Of a DNA stretch of 17,119 nt, positions 1 to 7,511 are shown in pieces. The stretch is from JBQCEE01 sp051960575. GTDB lineage: Bacteria > Actinomycetota > Actinomycetes > Mycobacteriales > Jatrophihabitantaceae. Location of the stretch: NCBI RefSeq assembly GCF_051960575.1, contig NZ_JBQCEE010000343.1, forward strand, positions 1 to 17,119. The letters run 5' to 3'. Under the pieces are notes generated by a model. It did no database searches, was not told where the DNA came from, and saw only the letters and a program-made list of their open reading frames with translations. Positions within the stretch are counted from its first letter, which is position 1; each line of letters starts with the position of its first letter. A program made the translations under genes and the position numbers.

Positions 1-575
1 AAGGTCGCGTTGAGGGTGTAGACGTACGGCGTCGATCCGTCGAGATCCGCTGCGCTCACGGTGGACGTCACGGCCGCAGACAAACCGGTCGCCGAGCTGT
101 CGCACGCGGAGCCGGCGCCGCCGGTACACGTCACGGTCACATCGGAGACGGCATGCCCGACCACATTCGTGGCCGTCCTGCCCCCACAGAGGTACCGCGT
201 CACCTTGTTGTCGGTGCCGAGGATGTAGTTGATGCTTGTCGTGCTCGTCTGAAACGAGGTGCTCGTGCTGGTCGCACGCAAGCGGAGGACGGAGGTTCCT
301 GTTGCGGCCGCACTGACGCAGTACGTCCCTGCAGCGCTGATGTGCGACGTGGCGACCGTCGCGCCAGTCGCCCCAAGAGCATCTGCCGTCAGGTAGTTCG
401 CGAAGATCTGCGCGTCGTGTGACCGCGCGAAGTGTGCGTCTGTCGCTTGCGTGTTGTGCGCGGTCGTGAACATGCCGAACATCAGCGCGCTGATCACGAC
501 CGCGGAGACGACGAGCACCACGACCAATTCGATCAGGGTGAAACCGTCGTCATCTCCGCCTCGGATGCGGTTCAT
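1..575 (-). CDS. Minor pilin-like protein, PilW type, partial (3' end beyond window)
   Basis: The gene starts at an ATG at 575 and runs off the left edge after 191 codons, so its C-terminus is unseen. A short leader with an unusual acidic run (GGDDDG) is followed by the type III signal FTLIE; PilD-type peptidase should cut after Gly12, leaving Phe1 and Glu5 of a mature pilin with a hydrophobic helix to about residue 33. The visible part is closely related to the N-terminal ~190 residues of the upstream gene (595-1992), including shared blocks such as HFARSHDAQIF and VVGHAV, so the two look like a tandem duplication. A purine-rich stretch (GGGGGCAGGA) just before the ATG can serve as ribosome binding site; 19 bases separate it from the upstream stop. 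By position it is a minor pilin of the pilus operon. Whether it also carries the beta-helix-like extension of its twin cannot be seen. Four cysteines are visible in the pilin part. Confidence 0.88.
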   Translation of the reverse strand, partial: MNRIRGGDDDGFTLIELVVVLVVSAVVISALMFGMFTTAHNTQATDAHFARSHDAQIFANYLTADALGATGATVATSHISAAGTYCVSAAATGTSVLRLRATSTSTSFQTSTTSINYILGTDNKVTRYLCGGRTATNVVGHAVSDVTVTCTGGAGSACDSSATGLSAAVTSTVSAADLDGSTPYVYTLNAT

Positions 576-594
576 TCCTGCCCCCACTGTTCCG

Positions 595-1992
595 CTACGA
601 GAGGTCGAGCGACGCGTTGCCGTTGTTCGCCAGGTCGTTGACGATCAACTGCGACACGTTGAGGTCAACCGTGCCGTTGTATCCGAATGTCGTTGCCGGC
701 GCATAGATGATGCCCTTGTCGCTCGCGCCTGTCCCGCCGAACGCGCCATTGCCGTGGAATGACATCGCATTCGTGTTCGTTCGCGGCTGAAATACGACAA
801 ATCCGTGCATTGTTGGAGCGTTCGTCCCACCGTACTTGGGTACTGCGACGGAGCCGTTACCGACATCAACACTGCCCCCCGTGACGACGAAGACGACACC
901 GCTCTCCCCGCCGGCCGAGCAGGTGCTCGCGCACGTCACATTGCCGTTGCCGACGTCCAGTCCGTTCTGCAGGACGTAGACGCCTGGTTGCAGGACACAG
1001 TTGCCGCTGATGCTGAGCGTCGCGGCATACGTGCCGGGTGACGCCGCATGCGTGCTCCCGCACCCGGTCCGCGAAGTGGACGACGTGGGCGTCGCCAAGC
1101 CGTAGTACGGATCGCCGACCACACCGGCCGGCGACTTGTAGCGACTTCCGAGATTGGAGCACTTGTTCCCCTGGCATGCGCCGCCTGCGTTCACGGACGT
1201 GCTTGCGGGGTCCAGCGAAGGACTTCCCTGGTAGTAGGCATAGCCATTCGTGGCGACTGCAGCATTCGGCGGCAGCGTCACGCTTGCATTGCCGGACAGG
1301 CTGAAGCTCGGAGAAGTGGTGCTGTTGCCCAATGCGATGATCGGGAAACCACCCGCTGGCGGCTGATACGGCGTCGGCGTGGCGGTTGGACTCGGCGCAT
1401 ATGCCGCTCGGAAGCTGGCGTTCAAGGCGTAGGTATAGGCATTGGACGCGTCGAAATCCCCGTTGTCGGTCGTGGAGGTGACCGTGACAGTCAGGCCGGT
1501 TGAGCCGGCAGCGCATGCTTGTGTCGTCGTACCCGCCTTACACGTCGCGACGACATCGGCCACTGCGTGCCCGACGACGTTGCTCGTTGACGTAGTGCCA
1601 TCGCACTTCCAGCGTGTCAGCCGGTTGTCGGTGCCAAGAACGTAGTTGACGGTGACCGTCGTCGTGCCGAAGGTCGTACTCGTCCTGGTGGCGCCGAGTC
1701 GCAGCACTGACGTGCCCGACTGTCCTGCGGGCACACACGCCGTCCCGTTCGCGGTGACGTGCGCTGTCGATGCGCTTGTTCCTACGGCGCCCTCGGCGTC
1801 GGCGGTCAGGTAGTTGCCGAAGATCTGAGCGTCGTGCGACCTTGCGAAGTGAGCATTCGTGGCGGCGGTGTTGTGAGCCGTCGTGAACATCGCGTACACG
1901 AGCGCACCGATCACGACAGACGAAACGGTCAGAACGACGAGAAGCTCGATGAGGGTGAAGCCGTCCTCATCCTTCGGACGCGTTGCTCTCAC
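595..1992 (-). CDS. Prepilin-like protein with large beta-helix-like C-terminal domain (465 aa)
   Basis: The start chosen is GTG at 1992: it forms a GTGA overlap with the upstream stop, has GGAG about 7 bases before it, and leaves a normal short leader (MRATRPKDEDG) before the prepilin signal FTLIE. Upstream in-frame starts would give a 41-residue leader. Residues 12-35 form the pilin helix and residues to about 195 the pilin-like region with cysteines. A Pro/Thr-rich linker follows (about 198-215). Residues 216-465 are Gly/Asn/Ser/Val-rich, with recurrent turns SGN, VGNG, HGNG and NGNASLDL, the phrase GVYVL, and a terminal part GFVVFQ...GIIYAP...SQLIVND. This pattern recalls the parallel beta-helix C-terminal domains seen in some actinobacterial envelope and Tad-like proteins; that match is from memory. 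Likely a minor pilin presenting an adhesive or tip domain. It is far longer than ordinary minor pilins (150-250 aa). Confidence 0.88.
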   Translation of the reverse strand: MRATRPKDEDGFTLIELLVVLTVSSVVIGALVYAMFTTAHNTAATNAHFARSHDAQIFGNYLTADAEGAVGTSASTAHVTANGTACVPAGQSGTSVLRLGATRTSTTFGTTTVTVNYVLGTDNRLTRWKCDGTTSTSNVVGHAVADVVATCKAGTTTQACAAGSTGLTVTVTSTTDNGDFDASNAYTYALNASFRAAYAPSPTATPTPYQPPAGGFPIIALGNSTTSPSFSLSGNASVTLPPNAAVATNGYAYYQGSPSLDPASTSVNAGGACQGNKCSNLGSRYKSPAGVVGDPYYGLATPTSSTSRTGCGSTHAASPGTYAATLSISGNCVLQPGVYVLQNGLDVGNGNVTCASTCSAGGESGVVFVVTGGSVDVGNGSVAVPKYGGTNAPTMHGFVVFQPRTNTNAMSFHGNGAFGGTGASDKGIIYAPATTFGYNGTVDLNVSQLIVNDLANNGNASLDLS

Positions 1993-2468
1993 AGTCCGCT
2001 CCAGGTGGTGACCACCACGGTTCGGCCCAGCGACTTGTCGTCGTAGAAGCGCACATCTGCTCGCAGCAGGGGATTCGCGCACGGGCCGGTGGTGCTCCCG
2101 ACGCAGACAACCTGAAGCTGGACATGCCGCTGGTAGTACAGCGGACTATTCGGCTGTTCCGGTGAACAGTTGACCTGAAGGCTGATCGACTGGTTCAACG
2201 TGAATCCCGACGACGAACCAGGGAAGGGGATGGCGTCACAGGAGTACTGAAGACCTTGGTTCGGATTCACTCGAATGGTCGCGATTGCGTATTGCAGGGC
2301 GGCGTCGGCGTCGTAGGCGAGAGCGCGGTTGGCGCGAATGACGGGCGTTGCCTTGGTGTCGGTGAAGACGATGTTCAGCGACGCCGTCACAAGCACTGAG
2401 ATGAAGATCAGGAAGACGAGCGCGATGACGAGCGCGGCGCCGTCCTCATCCCGGGGGCGCCTCAGCAT
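1989..2468 (-). CDS. PilX/GspK-like pseudopilin (159 aa)
   Basis: The start is ATG at 2468, overlapping the end of the upstream prepilin gene by 7 bases (ATGCTGA); a longer in-frame reading upstream would lie inside that gene. The N-terminus MLRRPRDEDG is followed by a roughly 20-residue hydrophobic helix (AALVIALVFLIFISVLV). It matches the type IV prepilin layout with cleavage after Gly10, but the mature protein begins with Ala and has Ile at position 5 where pilins carry Glu. Loss of Glu5 is known for GspK-type tip pseudopilins, and an Ala-Leu-rich start is typical of PilX-like proteins. The rest is soluble with four cysteines (two CxxxxxC-type neighbourhoods), possibly disulfides outside the membrane. 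Its place between two other minor pilins fits a tip complex that primes pilus assembly. Assignment to PilX versus GspK is open. Confidence 0.85.
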   Translation of the reverse strand: MLRRPRDEDGAALVIALVFLIFISVLVTASLNIVFTDTKATPVIRANRALAYDADAALQYAIATIRVNPNQGLQYSCDAIPFPGSSSGFTLNQSISLQVNCSPEQPNSPLYYQRHVQLQVVCVGSTTGPCANPLLRADVRFYDDKSLGRTVVVTTWSGL

Positions 2469-2917
2469 GACGATCCAGTGAGGATGCACGTCGGGCGAAC
2501 GACGACCCGCAGTGTTTCCGAGTCGCGAGCGTCCTGCGACGACGCCGTGATCGTGACGACCTGGTACTGAGCCGTATTGGCGCTGAAGGTTGGACAGTTC
2601 GGCGCCGAGCCGCTGACGGTGTACCCAGTAGGAGCTGTGTAGGCGGGAGCGTAGTTGGTTGTCGTACTGCCGGCCAGGCACCATGACGCTCCGGTGCGGG
2701 CGCTCACCGCAACGTTCAAGGCTTCGGCGTAGTCCTTGAGGATCGTGTCGACCGTGGCTTGCTTCCGGTTGTAGTCCGAGGCTTTGATGTTTGTGAACAT
2801 CGCACCGACCAGGGCGGCGATCACACCGCCGAGTATGGCGATGGCCAGGATGAGCTCAACGAGCGTGAAGCCGTCGTCGGGCCGTGCTTCGTCGAGCCTC
2901 CGTTCCAGGGGGGTCAT
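2462..2917 (-). CDS. Minor prepilin, PilV/PilE-like (151 aa)
   Basis: It begins at ATG 2917, overlapping the pilC stop codon by 4 bases (ATGA), so translation is probably coupled. The leader MTPLERRLDEARPDDG is followed by FTLVE and a hydrophobic helix to about residue 40 (LILAIAILGGVIAALVGAMF); predicted cut after Gly16 gives a mature protein of about 135 residues with Glu5 present. The C-terminal part has cysteines near residues 80, 107 and two near the end (TCILTGSSC), which may pair as in minor pilins. No further domain is recognisable. As the first of four consecutive prepilin-like genes after pilC, it most likely belongs to the set that starts or caps the fibre. Exact PilV or PilE equivalence cannot be assigned by eye. 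Confidence 0.88.
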   Translation of the reverse strand: MTPLERRLDEARPDDGFTLVELILAIAILGGVIAALVGAMFTNIKASDYNRKQATVDTILKDYAEALNVAVSARTGASWCLAGSTTTNYAPAYTAPTGYTVSGSAPNCPTFSANTAQYQVVTITASSQDARDSETLRVVVRPTCILTGSSC

Positions 2918-4119
2918 ACCTTGACCTGGTTGAAGGCGCCATACATCGCTGACACGAGCGCAACTGCGACGAAGCCGACGCCGCCACCCATCGTGAGGAT
3001 GATGATCGGCTCGAAGAGGGACGTGAGCTTGGTGACCTTGTAGTCGAGTTCGGTCTCGAAAAATTCGGCCGTCACTTCGAGCTGGGTGTCGAGTGTCCCT
3101 GTCTCCTCACCCACGCGGAGCATCTGGACCGCAGTGGCGGGAAACAGTGCTGTCCGTGCGAGCGGGGTGGCAAGCCCTTGGCCCTCCAACATCGCCTCGG
3201 TCACGCCGTCGAGCGACTTGATGTAGACCTTGTTCTTGAGGGATTCCGTCGCGACCCGAAGTGCTTCAGGTAGGGAGACGCCGGCGTTCACCATTGAGGC
3301 GAGGATCCGGCAGAAGCGCTCGACGAGGGCGTACTGGATGGTCTCTCCGAGCACGGGGACCTTCAGCAGGAATCCGTCCAGGGCATACCGACCCCTCTCC
3401 GTCTTCGTTGCCGAGAAGATCGAGATGCCGATGATGGCGATCACAGCGAGGATCGCCCACCACCAGTGGGTCAAGAAATTGGTCATCGCCAACAACATCC
3501 GTGTCGGCAGCGGGAGGTCGGCGTGCAGTCCTGCGAAGAACACCTTGAACTTCGGCAGCACCCACCAGCCGATGACGCCGATCGCCACGACAGCGAGGAC
3601 GCCGACGATCGCGGGGTAGATGGTCGCCGACTTCAGCTTGCGGCGAGCGTCGAGGTCCCGCTTGATGTAGTTCGACAGTCGTAGGAGCACGATGTCGAGC
3701 TCACCGGTCAGCTCTGCCGACCGGACGATGCCGCGGTAGAACTCCGGGAACACGTCAGCGTGCGCATCCAGCGAATCGGAGAAGCGTTCGCCGGCACGCA
3801 GGCGTGCCTCGATGTCGGCCATCACGCGACGGACAGAGGAGTTCTCGGCCTCGGCGGCGACTGAGTGCACCGCGTCGAGGATCGGCAGGCCTGCCTTGAC
3901 GAAGGCGGCCAGCTGCCGCGAGATGTGCATGAGATCTTCACGCTTGACGCGCGGCCCTGAGATCTCGAGCTGCAGGATCGACTTCTTCTCCACGATCGCG
4001 ATGTCTCGCAGTTCGCGGTCGTACAGGGCCAACTCGAACTCGCCGCGGCTGCCGGCCTTTTCGACGCCTTTGGCAGGGGCGCCATCGAGGGTTGTGGCGG
4101 TGTAGGCGAAGCGAGGCAT
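2914..4119 (-). CDS. pilC: Type IV pilus inner-membrane platform protein PilC (401 aa)
   Basis: PilC/GspF family protein that sits in the cytoplasmic membrane and couples PilB/PilT ATPases to pilin insertion or removal. Length 401 aa is normal. Two repeated T2SSF domains are visible: residues about 66-190 (with the typical block RQLAAFVKAGLPILDAV) and about 268-392 (ERFCRILASMVNAGVSLPEAL), each followed by hydrophobic segments; membrane helices fall near 169-189, 218-236 and 370-392. The N-terminus MPRFAYTATTLDG is the standard PilC start. The start ATG at 4119 lies two bases after the pilB stop and GGAG inside the pilB end acts as ribosome binding site. It overlaps the following prepilin gene by 4 bases. 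No missing or unusual segment is seen. Confidence 0.96.
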   Translation of the reverse strand: MPRFAYTATTLDGAPAKGVEKAGSRGEFELALYDRELRDIAIVEKKSILQLEISGPRVKREDLMHISRQLAAFVKAGLPILDAVHSVAAEAENSSVRRVMADIEARLRAGERFSDSLDAHADVFPEFYRGIVRSAELTGELDIVLLRLSNYIKRDLDARRKLKSATIYPAIVGVLAVVAIGVIGWWVLPKFKVFFAGLHADLPLPTRMLLAMTNFLTHWWWAILAVIAIIGISIFSATKTERGRYALDGFLLKVPVLGETIQYALVERFCRILASMVNAGVSLPEALRVATESLKNKVYIKSLDGVTEAMLEGQGLATPLARTALFPATAVQMLRVGEETGTLDTQLEVTAEFFETELDYKVTKLTSLFEPIIILTMGGGVGFVAVALVSAMYGAFNQVKV

Positions 4120-4121
4120 GG

Positions 4122-5873
4122 TCAGGCTCCTGCGATGAAGATGGTGCGCATTGCCTCGGACACAGTGGTGGTGCCCGATGCGACGAGTTCGACGGCTTGG
4201 TCCTGCAGGGTGTTCAGTCCGTTCGCGATCGCCACCTTGCGGAACTGATCGTGCGACGTCCGGTCGAGGATCATCTCGCGCATCGCGTCGGTCAGCGTGA
4301 GCAGCTCATAGATGCCGATCCGCTCGAGGTAACCGGTGTGACTGCAGAAGTTGCAACCTTCGCCCCGCATGAAGGCGTCATCGGGGATGCCGGCCCCGAT
4401 GGACGCAAGAAAGGCCTTTTCCTCGTTCGTCGGAGCCGAAGGCTGCTTGCAGTAGCTGCAGATGCGACGGACGAGCCGTTGCGCCACCACGGCAGTCACC
4501 GCAGAAGTGACGAGGAAGGCCTCGATACCCATGTCGAGCAAGCGGTGGAGGGCTGACACGGAGTCGGTGGCGTGGAGCGACGAGAGCACGAAGTGGCCGG
4601 TCAAGGCCGATTGCACTGCGATGCGCGCGGTCTCCGCGTCACGCACCTCGCCGACGAGAATGACGTCAGGGTCTTGGCGGAGGATCGACTTCAACCCGCC
4701 GGCGAACGTGATGCCGGCCTGCTCGTTGATCTGGATCTGATTGATCGTCGGAAAGGTGTACTCGACCGGGTCTTCGATGGTCATGAGGTTGCGCTCAGGA
4801 GTGTTGAGCTCCGAGAGCGAGGCGTACAGCGTCGTTGTCTTCCCACTCCCGGTCGGACCGGAGCAGATGACCATGCCGTACGGGGAGCGGAGTAGAGTGG
4901 CATATCGCTCCGCGACAGCGTCCGGCATGCCGAGGTCTGTCAGAGCGAAGAGCGGACGGCTCTTGTCGAGCACCCGCATGACGACCTTCTCGCCGCCGAC
5001 GACCGCCGTGGTCGAGACCCGGATGTCGACGTCCTTCCCCTCGATCTGGGTCGTGATTTGTCCGTCCTGCGGGCGGCGACGCTCGACGATGTTCATTCCG
5101 CCGAGAATCTTGATGCGGCTGACGAGCGCGGGGCCGATCGACTCGGGCAACGACAGCACGTCGTGCAGCGCACCGTCGATCCGGTACCGGACACGGACCT
5201 TCTCGTCGCCCGGCTCGATGTGGATGTCAGACGCCCGGTCGCGAAGCGCCTGAGTGATGATCATCTGTGCCACCTGGACGACGGGGGCCTCTTCGTTGGC
5301 CGCGACGGCTTCCTGACGCTGCGCCTGGCGCAGAACGTCCTTGACCTCGAACTCCCTGAGGTGCGTGCCGACGCCGCTGGTGGCGCGATAGCTGCCGTCG
5401 ATCGCCCGACGGATGTCGGCCGTCGCGGCGATCCGCGGAACAACCGGGCGCCCGATCTGCTGTGACAGCCTCTCCACCGCGCCGGCTGACGGGTCTGCGA
5501 AGACGATGATCACCGCGTCGTCTTCGGCGAGCGACAACGGGATGAGGCACGAGGCGCGGGCGATCTCCTCCGGGACGAGTTCAACGGCTAGGGGCTCTGG
5601 CGACGCCTCACGGAGGTCGACGCGCTCTACACCGGTGAGATCGCCAAGGGCCTTCGTCAGGCGCGCGTCGGTGATCGCGCCCTGGCGCAAAAGAGTGGTG
5701 CCGAGGCTCAACTCGTTGAGGTTGGTCAGGGCGCGTTCGACGAGCGCGCCGTCGACAAGTCTTTCATCGACCAGCTTGGTCGCGAGGGCACGCTCGTCGG
5801 GATGCGGATCGCGGTACTCGACCGCTGCCTCGACGGGCGCCGGGGCGTTCGGCTTGCCGCGCCCGATCTTCAC
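4122..5873 (-). CDS. pilB: Type IV pilus assembly ATPase PilB (583 aa)
   Basis: Hexameric cytoplasmic ATPase that powers pilus extension. Residues about 25-160 form a GspE/MshEN-like N-terminal region; residues 57-77 resemble one c-di-GMP-binding half-motif (SLGTTLL.QGAI....L..AL, with Ser where Arg is usual). The catalytic part has SDIHIEP at 215-221, Walker A GPTGSGKTT at 339-347, the Asp box around TIEDPVEY, Walker B ILVGEVRD at 405-412 and the His box TGHFVLSSLHATD. A zinc tetracysteine (C472, C475, C507, C510) typical of PilB/GspE, and absent from PilT, is complete. The start is GTG at 5873 in a GTGA overlap with the pilT stop. Two bases separate it from pilC. Family length is usually 550-580 aa, so this is full length. 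Confidence 0.96.
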   Translation of the reverse strand: MKIGRGKPNAPAPVEAAVEYRDPHPDERALATKLVDERLVDGALVERALTNLNELSLGTTLLRQGAITDARLTKALGDLTGVERVDLREASPEPLAVELVPEEIARASCLIPLSLAEDDAVIIVFADPSAGAVERLSQQIGRPVVPRIAATADIRRAIDGSYRATSGVGTHLREFEVKDVLRQAQRQEAVAANEEAPVVQVAQMIITQALRDRASDIHIEPGDEKVRVRYRIDGALHDVLSLPESIGPALVSRIKILGGMNIVERRRPQDGQITTQIEGKDVDIRVSTTAVVGGEKVVMRVLDKSRPLFALTDLGMPDAVAERYATLLRSPYGMVICSGPTGSGKTTTLYASLSELNTPERNLMTIEDPVEYTFPTINQIQINEQAGITFAGGLKSILRQDPDVILVGEVRDAETARIAVQSALTGHFVLSSLHATDSVSALHRLLDMGIEAFLVTSAVTAVVAQRLVRRICSYCKQPSAPTNEEKAFLASIGAGIPDDAFMRGEGCNFCSHTGYLERIGIYELLTLTDAMREMILDRTSHDQFRKVAIANGLNTLQDQAVELVASGTTTVSEAMRTIFIAGA

Positions 5874-6970
5874 GCTGTCACGCTCGCCCGCAGCCGCGGT
5901 CGCGTCTCGATGTCCTTCGGGTACAGGCTGCGGTGTACAGCGTCCTCGTAGGTGATGACCCCTTCCTGGATCAGCTTGGAGAGGGTCTGCTCGAAGGTGA
6001 CCATGCCGTCCTGAGCGCCGGTGACGAGCGAGTTCCGCAGCTGGTGGGTCTTGCCTTCCTTGATGAGATTTCGCACGGCCGGCGTGGCGACCAACGCCTC
6101 ATATGCAGCGACCATCCCGCGACGATCGGCCCGCGGAATCAGCCGCTGGTAGACCACGCAACTCAACGCGGCAGCGAGCTGCACGCGGACCTGCGCCTGC
6201 TGGTCAGCAGGGAAGACGTCGATCATGCGTGAGAGCGATTGCGCGGTGTCGTTCGTGTGGAGGGTCGCGAAGACCAAGTGACCCGTCTCGGCGACGGTCA
6301 ATGCGAAGCGGATCGAATCGAGATCACGCATCTCGCCGACGAGCAGCACGTCTGGATCTTCACGGAGGACTGAGCGCAGCGCGTTCGCGAAATCACCCGT
6401 GTCCGTGCCGACCTCGCGTTGGTTGACCGCAGAACGCTTGTGGTCGTGGATGTACTCGATCGGGTCTTCGACGGTGATGATGTGACAAGCGCGCTTCGTA
6501 TTGATCATGTCGATCAATGATGCGAGCGTGGTCGACTTGCCGGACCCCGTCGGGCCGGTGAAGAGAATGAGGCCTTGGTGCTGCATCGCCAGGTGGGGAA
6601 CGACCGGCGGCAGCCCGATCGTCTCCGGCGACGGAATGTCACGCGGGATCATGCGCAGTGCGATGGCGGTGTACCCGCGCTGGGTGAAGGCATTGCCGCG
6701 AACGCGCGCGTGCTCTCGCCACGTGAACGAGAAGTCGTATTCGTGCGATGCGTTCCACGCTGCTTGCTGGTCGGCGGTCAGCACCTCGGCGAGCAGTTCG
6801 TCGGTGTCGTCGGCCGTGAGCGGCCCGGCGCCCGTCACGGGGATGAGCTCGCCGTGCACGCGAAGCTGTGGGGCCATGCCGACGGTCAGGAGGAGGTCGG
6901 TGCCGCTGGCGTCCCACAGTGCGTTGAGCAGGGCGTCGGCCTTCGAGCCAATCGTGTGGACGTGCGACAT
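5870..6970 (-). CDS. pilT: Type IV pilus retraction ATPase PilT (366 aa)
   Basis: PilT hexamers drive pilus disassembly, and so twitching, DNA uptake or surface pulling. The family features are all visible: N-terminal PAS-like region with SGTDLLLTVG, Walker A GPTGSGKST at 139-147, Asp box TVEDPIEY, Walker B LLVGEMRD at 209-216, His box TGHLVFATLHTND, and the C-terminal AVRNLIKEGK (298-307), a variant of the AIRNLIRE motif required for retraction, followed by GMVTFEQTL. There is no tetracysteine, which separates it from PilB. The ATG at 6970 follows AGGGGAACCG, a good Shine-Dalgarno very similar to the one of the pilin gene. It sits 76 bases after the pilin stop, past a strong hairpin, and overlaps pilB by 4 bases. 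Its presence implies dynamic rather than static pili. Confidence 0.96.
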   Translation of the reverse strand: MSHVHTIGSKADALLNALWDASGTDLLLTVGMAPQLRVHGELIPVTGAGPLTADDTDELLAEVLTADQQAAWNASHEYDFSFTWREHARVRGNAFTQRGYTAIALRMIPRDIPSPETIGLPPVVPHLAMQHQGLILFTGPTGSGKSTTLASLIDMINTKRACHIITVEDPIEYIHDHKRSAVNQREVGTDTGDFANALRSVLREDPDVLLVGEMRDLDSIRFALTVAETGHLVFATLHTNDTAQSLSRMIDVFPADQQAQVRVQLAAALSCVVYQRLIPRADRRGMVAAYEALVATPAVRNLIKEGKTHQLRNSLVTGAQDGMVTFEQTLSKLIQEGVITYEDAVHRSLYPKDIETRPRLRASVTA

Positions 6971-6995
6971 CGGTTCCCCTACGGGTTGGATCGAC

Positions 6996-7031
6996 GTGGT
7001 GGGGGGTCACCCTCGGCGGCCCCCCCACCAC
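6996..7031 (-). terminator. Strong intercistronic hairpin between pilin gene and pilT
   Basis: Arms at 6996-7006 (GTGGTGGGGGG) and 7021-7031 (CCCCCCACCAC) are perfectly complementary over 11 bp with a 14-base loop. Read on the minus strand it lies after the pilin stop and before pilT. No T-run follows, so it is not a classical intrinsic terminator; it is more likely a partial terminator or an mRNA 3'-end stabiliser that raises pilin over machinery expression. The hairpin is seen directly; the role is inferred. Confidence 0.6.
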
Positions 7032-7046
7032 ATGACGAGCGGCTTG

Positions 7047-7409
7047 TTACTGCGCGGTGCAGGGGGCGCCGGCCGCCATGGTCAGCGAGCCGTCCGTCGC
7101 GCTCGCGGCGGTGACGTACTTCGGGGTCCCTGCGCGGAGGAACTTGTTCGGGGCGGTCTGCAGCTGCGTGATCGTGCCGTAGCCGCCGGTCTTGGCGTAG
7201 TACGCCTCTTCGGCGTTGGCGATGGTCGTGACCTCTGCCTTGCACGCCGAGGTGTCGCCCTTGTCGGTCACGCCGCCGACGGCGAACACGACGATGCCGG
7301 CGAGGATGCCGAGGATGACGATGACGATCAGGAGCTCGATGAGCGTGAAGCCCTTGTCGTTGTGGCGGGTCTCGCGGGCCTCCTGGAGGCGCTCGAGGGT
7401 CTTCAGCAT
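7047..7409 (-). CDS. Major type IV pilin-like prepilin (120 aa)
   Basis: The start ATG at 7409 is preceded by AGGGGGAACC, an excellent Shine-Dalgarno; longer readings upstream have no such site. Leader MLKTLERLQEARETRHNDKG, cut after Gly20, then FTLIELLIVIVILGILAGIVV, the canonical pilin helix with Phe1 and Glu5. The mature protein is about 100 residues, small for a pilin, with cysteines at 56 and 117 that could form the C-terminal disulfide loop. NAEEAYYAKTGGYGT is the usual post-helix block (x-EE-x-Y-x-x-x-x-G-x-Y) of PilA and pseudopilins. First gene of the operon, best ribosome binding site and followed by a hairpin: all fit the abundant fibre subunit. It could alternatively be called PilA or PilE. 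Its GC content appears higher than that of the minor pilins. Confidence 0.93.
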   Translation of the reverse strand: MLKTLERLQEARETRHNDKGFTLIELLIVIVILGILAGIVVFAVGGVTDKGDTSACKAEVTTIANAEEAYYAKTGGYGTITQLQTAPNKFLRAGTPKYVTAASATDGSLTMAAGAPCTAQ

Positions 7410-7412
7410 GGT

Positions 7413-7424
7413 TCCCCCTGGGGA
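7413..7424 (-). promoter_or_regulatory. Shine-Dalgarno of pilin gene inside a small palindrome
   Basis: The bases TCCCCAGGGGGA (minus strand) are fully self-complementary except for a two-base centre and contain the AGGGGG ribosome binding site 4 bases before the pilin ATG. Folding would hide the site, so it could tune translation start. The palindrome is visible; regulation is inferred and the loop is tight. Confidence 0.4.
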
Positions 7425-7511
7425 GTTGTGGTGGTTTGCGACTCCCATCGGCAGCCGCAGGTGTTTGGTTAGTCCGGAACCTGGGTAGTTAGATCCCGGG
7501 TCAATCGGCGA

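Noticed and set aside
1993..2082. Longer N-terminus for the beta-helix pilin starting at 2082.
   Set aside because: It would overlap the upstream gene by about 90 bases and give a 41-residue leader; the GTG at 1992 has a ribosome binding site and a normal prepilin leader.
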